NCBI GenBank assembly: GCA_019038625.1
Contig: JAHOYU010000176.1
Coordinates: 1-39,933, forward strand
DNA from: Candidatus Latescibacterota bacterium
GTDB taxonomy: Bacteria; Krumholzibacteriota; Krumholzibacteriia; Krumholzibacteriales; Krumholzibacteriaceae
Reading direction: 5' to 3'
DNA length: 39,933 bases
A model generated the notes under the pieces. The model saw only the letters and a program-made list of their open reading frames with translations, made no database searches and was not told the origin of the DNA. A program made the position numbers and the translations under genes. Positions 1 to 7,199 of this stretch are shown here, piece by piece (position 1 is the stretch's first letter; every line of letters begins with the position of its first letter).

Positions 1-68
1 GTATTAAGATGATGTATTGATGACATGCATACTTATACCGATTGTGTTGTTTTGACAGATCTTCGCGT

Positions 69-120
69 TTGCGATTAGCTCAGTTTGGTTAAAGCACCAG
101 CTGTACATGCAGTGGGGCAC
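69..120 (+). pseudogene. Truncated tRNA-Val-like remnant
   Basis: The stretch reads like the 5' two-thirds of a tRNA. It has a D-arm (GCTCAGTTTGGTTAAAGC at 78-95), then an anticodon-arm-like CCAGC-TGTACAT-GCAGT, then a GGGGCAC resembling a variable loop. It closely resembles the usual bacterial tRNA-Val layout. The 3' anticodon stem no longer pairs fully, the base before the anticodon is G instead of the invariant U, and no T-arm or 3' acceptor strand follows. I read it as a decayed tRNA fragment, possibly an old integration scar, and not as a working tRNA. Chance similarity cannot be excluded. Confidence 0.4.
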
Positions 121-193
121 GGGGATTAGAAAATACCATTTGTTACAAGGCGACATAACTGTTAAAATTGTAGTGTGAAGGTAGGTGGCCGGT

Positions 194-1063
194 ATGTGTT
201 CCTGCGTCAAAGTTGTTCTGCTACTCTTTATCTCAGTTGCACTCGTGCATTGCTCCGAAAGTGGTATCTCCAACACTGAAGATCTGGACGTGACTCCCGA
301 TGAAGTCGTGGAAGACCTTAGTGAGCCCATTATAATCGGCTACGGCAGAGCTGTCCTTGTAGAGGAAGAAAATCTCCTGATTAAATTTATGGATGTCACT
401 GAAGGAAGATGTCCCACAGGCGTTCTATGCTTCTGGGCGGGACAAGCGGTGGGTGAATTTCTGCTTATCAAGAAGAACGATATGTGTGGGATCGCCGAGC
501 CCAAGGCTCAACCGGGTCTTTTCCCCGGGACCGAAGAATACGACAAGCTGGCTGATGATGCCTTGGGTTATATGCTGTACCTGGCAGAGTTGAAACCCTA
601 CCCGAACATGGCACACCCGACCGATCCCGAGGATTATGTAGCCACGCTGAAAATCGAAGAGTTATCTGAAGACTATTACAATGACAAGATCGTCTTCGTT
701 TGGACGCCGCCAGATCAGCTTCAGAGGGATCCGGTAACCATTCATGGTGCAGAGATAGACGGGGATATCCTCATGCTGACAGTCACTTTCAGCGGCGGTT
801 GTGGGAGACACAGGTTCAAGCTGTTTATGCAGCCTGCATTTATGGAATCTTATCCCGTCCAGACGAACTTGTATCTACAGCATACTGATCTCGGTGATCC
901 CTGTGATGCTATTCTTTCGAAGGATGTTTCGTTCGACATTCAGAATATCTCAGAGCTATACAGGGACATGTATGGTGGCCGTGACGAGATCATCCTGAAC
1001 GTATTCGGTTACTTCATCGAAGTGCCCGGAGACAAAATCACCGTTTCATACTTGCCAGAATAG
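194..1063 (+). CDS. Secreted protein with CPxGVxCxWxG motif, function unknown
   Basis: This is a predicted exported protein of 289 residues. A hydrophobic N-terminal segment (about residues 5-17) ends near ALVHC. The histidine before the cysteine is not lipobox-like, so ordinary secretion is more likely than lipidation. The first half carries CPTGVLCFWAG, a cysteine-tryptophan motif I associate with secreted proteins of Bacteroidetes-like bacteria. The second half has GGCGRHRF, a conserved-looking SYPVQ segment and DPCDA, resembling a second small extracytoplasmic domain often seen near META/HslJ-type proteins. I chose the ATG at 194 because AGGTGG lies five bases upstream; a GTG at 185 is possible. 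No enzymatic residues are evident. The next gene on this strand starts 276 bases downstream, and nothing clear is seen in that gap. Confidence 0.7.
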   Translation: MCSCVKVVLLLFISVALVHCSESGISNTEDLDVTPDEVVEDLSEPIIIGYGRAVLVEEENLLIKFMDVTEGRCPTGVLCFWAGQAVGEFLLIKKNDMCGIAEPKAQPGLFPGTEEYDKLADDALGYMLYLAELKPYPNMAHPTDPEDYVATLKIEELSEDYYNDKIVFVWTPPDQLQRDPVTIHGAEIDGDILMLTVTFSGGCGRHRFKLFMQPAFMESYPVQTNLYLQHTDLGDPCDAILSKDVSFDIQNISELYRDMYGGRDEIILNVFGYFIEVPGDKITVSYLPE

Positions 1064-1339
1064 CGATTGTCTCTTCTGAAAATTCCTGTTCCTTCTAAAA
1101 TATCATCCCAGCGAAAAACGATGATCAAAGTGAATAAGTAGAGCCAGAAAACGGGTGTACAGAGGAAGGATATTGCAACTCTTGTGGAAGAAAAAATAGT
1201 TATTGGGAATCTACCTCAAATCCGGGCATAATAATACCTGTGGATAGAGGAACAGCTCAGAATTTTGCATTGATTTTGAGTGTCGGGTGTATCAATGGTA
1301 TGGAAGTTCAAATCCAAATTAACAAAGAAAGAAGGAAGA

Positions 1340-2251
1340 ATGAGGTTATCAGCACTCACGATAGGTGTCCTTGTCTTATTGGCCGGGAGTCTGTTGGCTC
1401 AGGATGATGGTTTTCCGATCCTTCGGGGCCCATATCTTGGGCAGAGACTGCCGGGAACTACGCCGGAGATCTTTGCGCCAGGGGTGATATCCACGCCAGC
1501 TCACGAATTTTCCTGCTGCTTCTCGCCGGATGAAAAGGAATTCTACTTTACCAGGAATGTTGCCGAATTAAATGAAAAAGTCATTATGGTAACCAGGTTG
1601 CGCGGCGGAGTGTGGTCGGCACCAGCAGTTGTCCCGTTCGTCGAAAACCAGTTCTCGTTCGAACCGATGGTTACGCCAGATAACAAAAGACTCTATTTCA
1701 TGTCTGGAAGACCCATTCCCGGGCAATCAGGTCCTCCTATGAATATGTTATACGTCGAGCGTGAAGGAGATGGATGGAGTGTGCTTAATAATCCGGGCGC
1801 TCCTTTCAATCCCGCAAAGACGATGTCGGTTTCTTTTACTTCGACTGGAACAATATATACTACCGATATCTCACGGGGCCCAGGTAGAGAAAGTATTGCC
1901 GTCATCAGGCCGGTTGACGGAAAGTACAAGGAAATGAAAAGGCTTGGCACGCCCATAAACTCTTCAACACAAAACATGTATCCATGCATCGCGCCAGATG
2001 AGAGTTATGTGATCTATATTTCCAGAAAACCGTCGGAAAAGATAAGTGAAGCACTGACCATCTCATATAAGAATTCGGATGGAAGCTGGGATGAACCTCA
2101 AACAGTCGATATCGGGATGAATGCGGGATTGCCATTTGTATCGCCAGATGGGAAGTATCTTTTCTTTACTGGTGGAGAACGAGGGAAAAGCGATATTTAC
2201 TGGGTCTCTGCGACATTCATTGAAGAGTTGAGGCCGAAAGAATCGGAGTAA
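1340..2251 (+). CDS. Secreted PD40/TolB-like beta-propeller protein
   Basis: The product is 303 residues with a clear signal peptide ending near LLAQ-DD. Repeated propeller strands follow, with PD40-type motifs such as CCFSPDEKEFYFTR, PDNKRLYFMSG, APDESYVIYIS and SPDGKYLFFTGG. These match the WD40-like repeats of the TolB C-terminal propeller, so the protein is probably a periplasmic or surface binding protein; its ligand is unknown. The ATG at 1340 is preferred over an upstream in-frame GTG at 1280 because the signal peptide begins there and GAAGGA lies just before it. No partner gene is apparent. A decayed gene tail on the opposite strand follows. Confidence 0.75.
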   Translation: MRLSALTIGVLVLLAGSLLAQDDGFPILRGPYLGQRLPGTTPEIFAPGVISTPAHEFSCCFSPDEKEFYFTRNVAELNEKVIMVTRLRGGVWSAPAVVPFVENQFSFEPMVTPDNKRLYFMSGRPIPGQSGPPMNMLYVEREGDGWSVLNNPGAPFNPAKTMSVSFTSTGTIYTTDISRGPGRESIAVIRPVDGKYKEMKRLGTPINSSTQNMYPCIAPDESYVIYISRKPSEKISEALTISYKNSDGSWDEPQTVDIGMNAGLPFVSPDGKYLFFTGGERGKSDIYWVSATFIEELRPKESE

Positions 2252-2294
2252 TCAATAAGGGAATAATTCCTGTAAAGCCTCATGAATGAAACTG

Positions 2295-2396
2295 TTACAT
2301 CAGTCCCAGCTGTTTCATCACTGTGAGCTGATCGGATACCGTCCATTGCTCTACTATCTTTCCATCGATTATGAAGGCAATATCTCTCGGAGGCCG
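2295..2396 (-). pseudogene. SnoaL-like ester cyclase C-terminal remnant
   Basis: The minus strand between two genes encodes an open stretch reading RPPRDIAFIIDGKIVEQW followed by TVSDQLTVMKQLGLM and a TAA stop. The pattern D-G-K-I-V-E-x-W, then D-Q-L and a QLG ending, is the usual C-terminus of SnoaL-like polyketide cyclase/ester cyclase proteins. The reading frame continues upstream without family resemblance and meets a stop near 2458, and no start or N-terminal region is present. This is therefore a remnant of about 33 codons of a gene lost by deletion. Confidence 0.55.
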
Positions 2397-2456
2397 AATA
2401 AACAGGATCTTAAATATACAGGCGGGATAACTGGAGGGGGCAGCCCTTTTTAATCG

Positions 2457-3602
2457 TTACGACACCTCACCGATCCAATCCACCATCACCTCGAGGGCCA
2501 GGCCGACGTTGCCTATCTGACAATGGTTTTGAGCGTGTTCTTCTTTGGTGAAAACGCGTCCGGTTACAGACTTCGCGTTGGTCAGTACATCCAGTTGCTT
2601 CTGGTGCATTTTTTTTGGGATGAAGTGGTCCTTGCGTCCGGATAGTATCAATACGTCCTGATTTACCAGTTCGGGATGGACATTCTCTTCGCATAAAGCC
2701 AATAAAGTGTCGAAAGCGTCCAGCGGCATCTCCTTTTTTGAGATGTACATCAGTTGCGCGGCGAACCACGCGTCCATCGAGGCCCCTTGCTCGATTTTCC
2801 TGAGCGTCATCCTGTTGGACCAGTCACGCAGGTGATTGAAGAAAATCATGTGTAGATCCCAGAGAAAGGGGGGCATACATTGCATATAATCGTGAGCGTG
2901 GCCGTCGGCGATCACTCTGGTTATACGCGACTCGAATGCCGCCGCCCGCAGGCAAAGCCACCCGCCCATAGATATTCCCAACAAGGTGACATCGTCCAGG
3001 GTAAAGAAATCGAGGATAGCGGCGACAGGCTTCTCCCACTCATGATCGAAGGCGAGATCGTATTCGCGACGTGCGCCTCCCTGTCCCGGCCCTTCGAATG
3101 CGATGACCTCATAACCTGCTTCAGCGAAATAGGCCATCCATGAGTAGAATTCCTCGATGAAGGAATCGAACCCGCCATGCATAACGATGGTACCCTTTTT
3201 GATATCTGATGGAACGATTTTCATCGCAGGTAAATACGTACCCTGATAAGGAACTTCGAAACGTTCTATCGAGTCATCGCGGAAAGCCCGGTCGAACAGG
3301 TCTATAAACTTATTGTACAGTTCCTTTTTCTCTACGGTTTCTTTTAGTATATAGAATTCGGCGGCGCGGTAGTAGAATGCCGCATTCATAAGTCTGTTGT
3401 CGGTTTCGGCTTCTTGGGCCAGCCGGAGCATCTCGGTTTTCCAACTCGCGAAGTCCTTGACCAGGTGTCCGGCTCGTATCATATCTTCGTACCGGACATA
3501 CCCCAGCGAATGCCAGCGATTTAACTGGAAATTGAAGAGCTGTTTTCTGTGGAACTTATGGTACCCGACCGGAAGTGTGAAATCGGTTCTATCAGCATTC
3601 AC
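2457..3602 (-). CDS. Alpha/beta hydrolase, FrsA/dienelactone-hydrolase-like
   Basis: A 381-residue hydrolase with a helical N-terminal cap (about residues 1-115) and an alpha/beta core. The oxyanion-side HGGFDSF lies at about 142-148. The nucleophile elbow G-I-S-M-G has Ser211, an acid is plausible at Asp325 (SGRKDHFIP), and His356 or His360 in EEHAQNH could complete the triad. The cap-plus-core layout resembles the FrsA/2,6-dihydropseudooxynicotine hydrolase group; the substrate is unknown. The start is GTG, overlapping the TGA of the upstream YidD-fusion gene (GTGA, four bases). This implies translational coupling as the last gene of the minus-strand operon that begins at 6212. No signal peptide is seen, so it is probably cytoplasmic. 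Confidence 0.8.
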   Translation of the reverse strand: MNADRTDFTLPVGYHKFHRKQLFNFQLNRWHSLGYVRYEDMIRAGHLVKDFASWKTEMLRLAQEAETDNRLMNAAFYYRAAEFYILKETVEKKELYNKFIDLFDRAFRDDSIERFEVPYQGTYLPAMKIVPSDIKKGTIVMHGGFDSFIEEFYSWMAYFAEAGYEVIAFEGPGQGGARREYDLAFDHEWEKPVAAILDFFTLDDVTLLGISMGGWLCLRAAAFESRITRVIADGHAHDYMQCMPPFLWDLHMIFFNHLRDWSNRMTLRKIEQGASMDAWFAAQLMYISKKEMPLDAFDTLLALCEENVHPELVNQDVLILSGRKDHFIPKKMHQKQLDVLTNAKSVTGRVFTKEEHAQNHCQIGNVGLALEVMVDWIGEVS

Positions 3603-4849
3603 TGCTTGTGCCGCCTGACAAATTCTTCCATGTCTTCCTGCTTGAGGATATCATCGATCAACCTGTGCCGGGCAACCGAATTGTGCCGCCTGGCCGCATC
3701 TGCGGAACCCTTGATATTTCCAATATACCAGCCGAGTCCGAAAAACATGGTCGTGGAGGAAAGTCCGTACTGTTCCTTGTTGATAGCATCGGAGATGGTC
3801 CAGCCGATCAGGCCATTTATCAGCAGCGATGCGACCCCCGTACTGTACCTGCCGCTGTAAATGTACCCGGCACCAGGGATGAGCGCGGACAGAAATCCTG
3901 CTACGCCTGGCTTCTTCCGGGGAAGCTTGTCGAAGCGGTCTTCATATTCAAGGAGCCGGTTCGAGGCTGGATAAAAGTCGGATTCCGGGGGGATAGCACG
4001 CATTTTTCCGAGTGAGGCATTAAGATCCGAGATCCTCGCGTAGCTGAGGCCGATGATGAACTGTGATTCGTAATAGTGCGGGTCGTCGGTATCGAGTTCA
4101 TTCCATTCGAGGTTAGTGATTGCGACTGTATAACGGCCAAGAGAGTAGTAACTTTTGCTTCTGTAGAGTTCCATCTCGGATAAAGATGTCCCGTCAATTT
4201 TCAGGGCTTGCCTGTTGATCTCCACAAAAGAGATGCATTGTTCATAATCCCCGCCTTCGTAATAACACCGGCCGATCCGGCTGAATATCGCGGCCCTTCG
4301 CTTTGGGTCCGATTCACCGTGCAGCTCCCGATAGTATTCCGTGATCGCCCTGTAATACTCACCATTTTCACGGAGAAAGTCAGCGAAGCCTGTATCGGGC
4401 TCCGGCTTTTCTGATTTTTGTTCTGGTGAGCGGAATTCGGAATCGGTCGTGAGGGCAAACGTCTGTTCCTCGACTGGAAGAGGGTCGTACGAGAGCATTC
4501 TTCCATCAACCATGACCCTTGGATAGTAATGATAATCCCTTCCACAGCGGAGAAGACGTTCGCAGGATAAGGCATAAGCTTTCAATGGGGAATGACGAAT
4601 GAAAGTGAGTTTCGAATATTGCGAACAGGAGGGATGCATCGGGCAATTGGACTCGCCGTTTACCGGTGATATCCATCTCTGATACAAATCAAGGACGCCG
4701 CTCGTCGCCGCGCCGTATTCTTCCTGCTTTTTTACAATCCCTGCAACGGTCGGTCCGTGCATGTCGTCCAGAGCTGAGGCCCTCGTCGTAAGGAGTCCAG
4801 ATAGAACTGAAGCAACAGCAAGGATGACTGAAAAAGACCTGATACCCAT
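3599..4849 (-). CDS. YidD-TPR-membrane fusion protein
   Basis: This 416-residue protein combines three parts. A signal-like segment (residues 5-26) precedes a YidD-type domain at about 53-110 (LYQRWISP, CPMHPSCSQYS, LKAYALSCERLLRCGRD), with cysteines at 69, 75, 96 and 102. Residues 155-300 are TPR-like helices. Residues 315-385 hold two hydrophobic segments (FLSALIPGAGYIYSG, MFFGLGWYIG) resembling the membrane modules of TM2/DUF5683 proteins. Stand-alone YidD is a small factor of roughly 70-100 residues that helps YidC-dependent membrane insertion. Here the domain follows a signal peptide, so it may face the periplasm and do something different. An AAGGCGG site precedes the ATG. It lies 19 bases after the upstream membrane-protein gene and is coupled to the downstream hydrolase. 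Confidence 0.75.
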   Translation of the reverse strand: MGIRSFSVILAVASVLSGLLTTRASALDDMHGPTVAGIVKKQEEYGAATSGVLDLYQRWISPVNGESNCPMHPSCSQYSKLTFIRHSPLKAYALSCERLLRCGRDYHYYPRVMVDGRMLSYDPLPVEEQTFALTTDSEFRSPEQKSEKPEPDTGFADFLRENGEYYRAITEYYRELHGESDPKRRAAIFSRIGRCYYEGGDYEQCISFVEINRQALKIDGTSLSEMELYRSKSYYSLGRYTVAITNLEWNELDTDDPHYYESQFIIGLSYARISDLNASLGKMRAIPPESDFYPASNRLLEYEDRFDKLPRKKPGVAGFLSALIPGAGYIYSGRYSTGVASLLINGLIGWTISDAINKEQYGLSSTTMFFGLGWYIGNIKGSADAARRHNSVARHRLIDDILKQEDMEEFVRRHKQ

Positions 4850-4868
4850 ATTCTGCCGGCCGCCTTTA

Positions 4869-5504
4869 TCAATCAGCCGAATTATCTTCGTCGGTGCCTT
4901 CTTTTTGTAGATCTTTGTTATATACCTTGACTGCCTTGTGAAGGTTACCCTCCAGGGAATGGTACTTGGTGAAGCCTATTCCACCCAGAATCGTGCCGAC
5001 CGCTACGAATGGTAAAAAGTAATAAGTAGTCGTGTAGCTGTCGGAGTCCTGTTCTCCCAATTCGACAACGGGCAGGGCGATGAGGGTTGCCAGGGCCGCG
5101 ATCACTCCGACCACCATCAGTGCCTTTCCGCTTTTTCTTGTCTTGTAAGCTCCGTTGACCATGTCGATGGCTTCCTGGTTGTCGCCCATCGCCAATATTA
5201 TATTCTGGCCGTTTTCACCGATGTCTTTTCTCTGCCCACCTTTTTCAAAGGTCTTGGTTGTCACCAGTTTTAAAACATCAGTCTGACTGTAAGTGTTCTT
5301 CTTGAAGATGATCCTTGATTCCTTCAGTGCCTTCAGGGAATCCGCCGCCGTCGAGCCGGTGTCTTTCTGGAAAACGATCTTCTTTTTGGTAGATTTATCT
5401 GATTCTTTTTCGCTGGTCTGTTGCGCGGAGAGATTTACAGAGAAAGTAAAACACATCAACAGGACAAGCGATATTATCCGCTTTATTCTGGGATTTTTAT
5501 ACAT
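4869..5504 (-). CDS. Exported membrane protein, function unknown
   Basis: The product is 211 residues. A signal peptide or anchor (residues 8-27, ending LSAQQ) is followed by a Lys/Ser-rich linker and then a region with IIFKKNTYSQTDVLK. Two transmembrane helices lie at about 130-150 and 163-180, and the tail is charged. I do not recognise a family. The KTRKSGKALMVVGVIAALATL segment resembles membrane hairpins that follow signal-bearing linkers in envelope proteins of FCB-type bacteria. It is the second gene of the minus-strand operon, between a lipoprotein and the YidD fusion, so an envelope role is the best inference. Confidence 0.6.
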   Translation of the reverse strand: MYKNPRIKRIISLVLLMCFTFSVNLSAQQTSEKESDKSTKKKIVFQKDTGSTAADSLKALKESRIIFKKNTYSQTDVLKLVTTKTFEKGGQRKDIGENGQNIILAMGDNQEAIDMVNGAYKTRKSGKALMVVGVIAALATLIALPVVELGEQDSDSYTTTYYFLPFVAVGTILGGIGFTKYHSLEGNLHKAVKVYNKDLQKEGTDEDNSAD

Positions 5505-5528
5505 GTTATCTATACGTCCTAATCTGTT

Positions 5529-6212
5529 TTACTCAACGGTGGACAGAAATTTCGCCATTTCCGAAATAATGTCCCTGGATACATCGCCGATGGCGTTACC
5601 CATGAGCAACTCGGCATTCGTTTTTGTTTTTCCGTAATCCGCGATTTCGCTGGAGTGTTTTATTACGGTATAGCGCCAGACTTCGACATTGTCACTTTTA
5701 AGTATCCCGGTGAGTTTCACGTCGATATTCGCTGTGACGTCGACTTTTGATGCGATCATCGCGCCGATAATACCTCCGATACATGCCTGCGTGTTCTGCG
5801 CCTGTGCCTCATCAAGCATGACATGGAAACTTTCCAGGGAAGCCATGAATGAATAATCGGCATCCGCGGGAGTGGAGGTTTCTTCGACAACATTGATATT
5901 TGTAAAGAGATGTGAATTCTGAAGGGCAATCAGGAGATGGTCGTTGAATTCAGGAAGCAGGTCGTTCTTGTAATTCTTGTCACCGAGATGTGTTACGCCT
6001 GATTTCCCACCGGAACAACCGTTTTCGACCCGCCCCTTCTTTTCGATTTCAGGTCTCGAATCCACGATCGGAGTATAGTTGATAGACGCGACAGGTTCAG
6101 ACACGGTGAAATCCAGATCGCTCATCTGAGAAGTGACGGCGAATTTCCTCGTGCATCCCTGAACTAAAACGCAGGCAACCAGAATGGACAAAACCACGTG
6201 CCGCTTCTTCAT
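5529..6212 (-). CDS. Lipoprotein, first gene of envelope operon
   Basis: A 227-residue lipoprotein: LVQGC places the lipidated cysteine at residue 20. A short Gly-rich stretch (ACIGGIIGAMIASKV, about 144-158) resembles a glycine zipper. The mature part has the alternating strands of small outer-membrane-associated lipoproteins such as YajG or the ABC-type transport auxiliary family, but the match is too weak to name it. AAGGGGGAAGA precedes the ATG. A promoter lies about 85 bases upstream (6296-6325), making this the first gene of an operon of four. Confidence 0.65.
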   Translation of the reverse strand: MKKRHVVLSILVACVLVQGCTRKFAVTSQMSDLDFTVSEPVASINYTPIVDSRPEIEKKGRVENGCSGGKSGVTHLGDKNYKNDLLPEFNDHLLIALQNSHLFTNINVVEETSTPADADYSFMASLESFHVMLDEAQAQNTQACIGGIIGAMIASKVDVTANIDVKLTGILKSDNVEVWRYTVIKHSSEIADYGKTKTNAELLMGNAIGDVSRDIISEMAKFLSTVE

Positions 6213-6295
6213 TCTTCCCCCTTAACTAAAAAAACCCCGACTGATTCATGAAATTTACGATTTGTTGTTAATCCACATTAAAATCACTGTGGAGA

Positions 6296-6337
6296 AGTGT
6301 ACTCAATATAACTAAATCGTGTCAAGTGATTTTGACA
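6296..6337 (-). promoter_or_regulatory. Promoter of the lipoprotein-YidD operon with inverted repeat
   Basis: On the minus strand TTGACA (6320-6325) and TACACT (6296-6301) are separated by 18 bases, giving a good -35 and a fair -10. The -35 is one arm of a perfect inverted repeat, TGTCAA-N6-TTGACA, at 6320-6337. That could be an operator, or a pair of back-to-back -35 elements. The leader to the ATG at 6212 is about 75 bases. Confidence 0.5.
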
Positions 6338-6407
6338 GGTAGGATAAGACGGATTCAGGCGAGGAAATCATTTAACGTTCAGGATCTGCTTGCCCCTGAA
6401 ATAAACC

Positions 6408-6435
6408 GAGGGAAGCCGGTTACCCGACTTCCCTC
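6408..6435 (-). terminator. Hairpin terminator after RRM gene 1
   Basis: Read on the minus strand this is a 12-bp stem, GAGGGAAGTCGG / CCGGCTTCCCTC, closed by a GTAA tetraloop. One pair is a U-G wobble in the minus-strand RNA but a C-A mismatch in the plus-strand RNA, so it serves the minus-strand RRM gene. The T-rich tail is short (GGTTTATTTC). Confidence 0.6.
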
Positions 6436-6494
6436 TTTATTTTGACCGGTGAGCCACCCTATCTGCAGCACCCGGTAGTACTCGAGCTTAAGCT

Positions 6495-6803
6495 CTAGTA
6501 GCCGCCACGACCGAATCCGCCGCCACGACCGCCGCCACCGCCGCCACCGCCGCGGTTATCGTTGCGAGGACGAGCCTGGTTGACTTTGAGCGTACGACCC
6601 ATGAAATCTTTGTCATTCAGGTTGTCGATAGCTGCCTGGGCCTCGGTGTCGTTTGACATCTCGATAAAACCGAATCCCTTCGGACGACCAGTGTCCCTGT
6701 CCGTAATGATGGATACGGTATCAACCGTTCCGTGTTCTTCAAAAGCTTTCCTGATATCGCTTTCGCTAGTATCGAAAGACATATTTCCAACATAAATCTT
6801 CAT
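6495..6803 (-). CDS. Glycine-rich RRM RNA-binding protein (copy 1)
   Basis: The product is 102 residues with a single RNA recognition motif. RNP2 is KIYVGNM at residues 2-8 and RNP1 is KGFGFIEM at 42-49. A disordered Arg-Gly-Gly tail follows from about residue 80. This is the standard architecture of bacterial cold-shock or stress-related RRM proteins, which bind single-stranded RNA and probably remodel or stabilise transcripts. AGGAGG lies just before the ATG. The leader is long, about 155 bases from a promoter at 6966-6993. A paralogue at 29760 has the same size, a nearly identical RRM, a similar leader length and a similar 3' hairpin. Confidence 0.9.
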   Translation of the reverse strand: MKIYVGNMSFDTSESDIRKAFEEHGTVDTVSIITDRDTGRPKGFGFIEMSNDTEAQAAIDNLNDKDFMGRTLKVNQARPRNDNRGGGGGGGGRGGGFGRGGY

Positions 6804-6965
6804 CAGAGCCTCCTGTAGGCCTCAAACGTAAAAAAGCACATACAGACATATTTTCGGAAAACCAACAAGTCCCCTAATAGAGATGATCAACTAGATAGGT
6901 GTCGTTCATCGTCTTTTTCGGCCAAACGGACTAACTCAAATTCCGAATTCATCTGCTTCGCCAAG

Positions 6966-6993
6966 AATATATACCTATTCTTAACAAAAACAA
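6966..6993 (-). promoter_or_regulatory. Promoter for RRM gene 1
   Basis: Minus-strand TTGTTT (6988-6993) and TATATT (6966-6971) lie 16 bases apart. Transcription would start near 6959 and leave an untranslated leader of about 155 bases. Long leaders are typical of cold-shock mRNAs, which fold to control translation. Confidence 0.5.
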
Positions 6994-7015
6994 CCCTAAA
7001 ATTCAGTTTTTTCAA

Positions 7016-7128
7016 CTATTTGCGATTTCGAAATATCCCCACAACACTGGCAATAATCAGAATCGCGCCGATCCACGATCCAGGCAGGGGCTTTGAACGC
7101 ATCAATTCAGACAATTCAAAAAAAGCTT
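7016..7128 (-). pseudogene. EamA-family transporter C-terminal remnant
   Basis: The minus strand encodes about 36 codons ending WIGAILIIASVVGIFRNRK and a TAG. The last 17 residues match the intact EamA protein at 9057-9950 in all but one position. The first 44 bases (7016-7059) match 9057-9100 at 40 positions, and all four differences are synonymous. Similarity then falls off, and an in-frame stop lies just upstream of codon 1. This is the severed tail of a related EamA gene. It sits directly before the marR-hgcAB promoter, so the cassette is flanked by two EamA ends in the same orientation. Confidence 0.8.
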
Positions 7129-7155
7129 GCTAAACCAATAATTGTATAATACAAT
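7127..7155 (+). promoter_or_regulatory. marR-hgcAB promoter and palindromic operator
   Basis: TTGCTA (7127-7132), a 17-base spacer and TACAAT (7150-7155) form a good promoter. The -10 is one half of a perfect 15-base palindrome, ATTGTAT-A-ATACAAT, at 7141-7155. A MarR dimer bound there would block RNA polymerase, giving negative autoregulation of marR and control of hgcAB. A looser TTACAATAT copy follows at 7165-7173. The leader to the marR ATG is about 38 bases, with AGGGGG as ribosome-binding site. Confidence 0.65.
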
Positions 7156-7199
7156 AATAGCATGTTACAATATCATGTCATTCTTCAGGGGGCAGCATT

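Noticed and set aside
194-259. Lipoprotein signal for the first gene
   Set aside because: The residue before the cysteine is His (ALVHC), which does not fit a lipobox; ordinary secretion is more likely.
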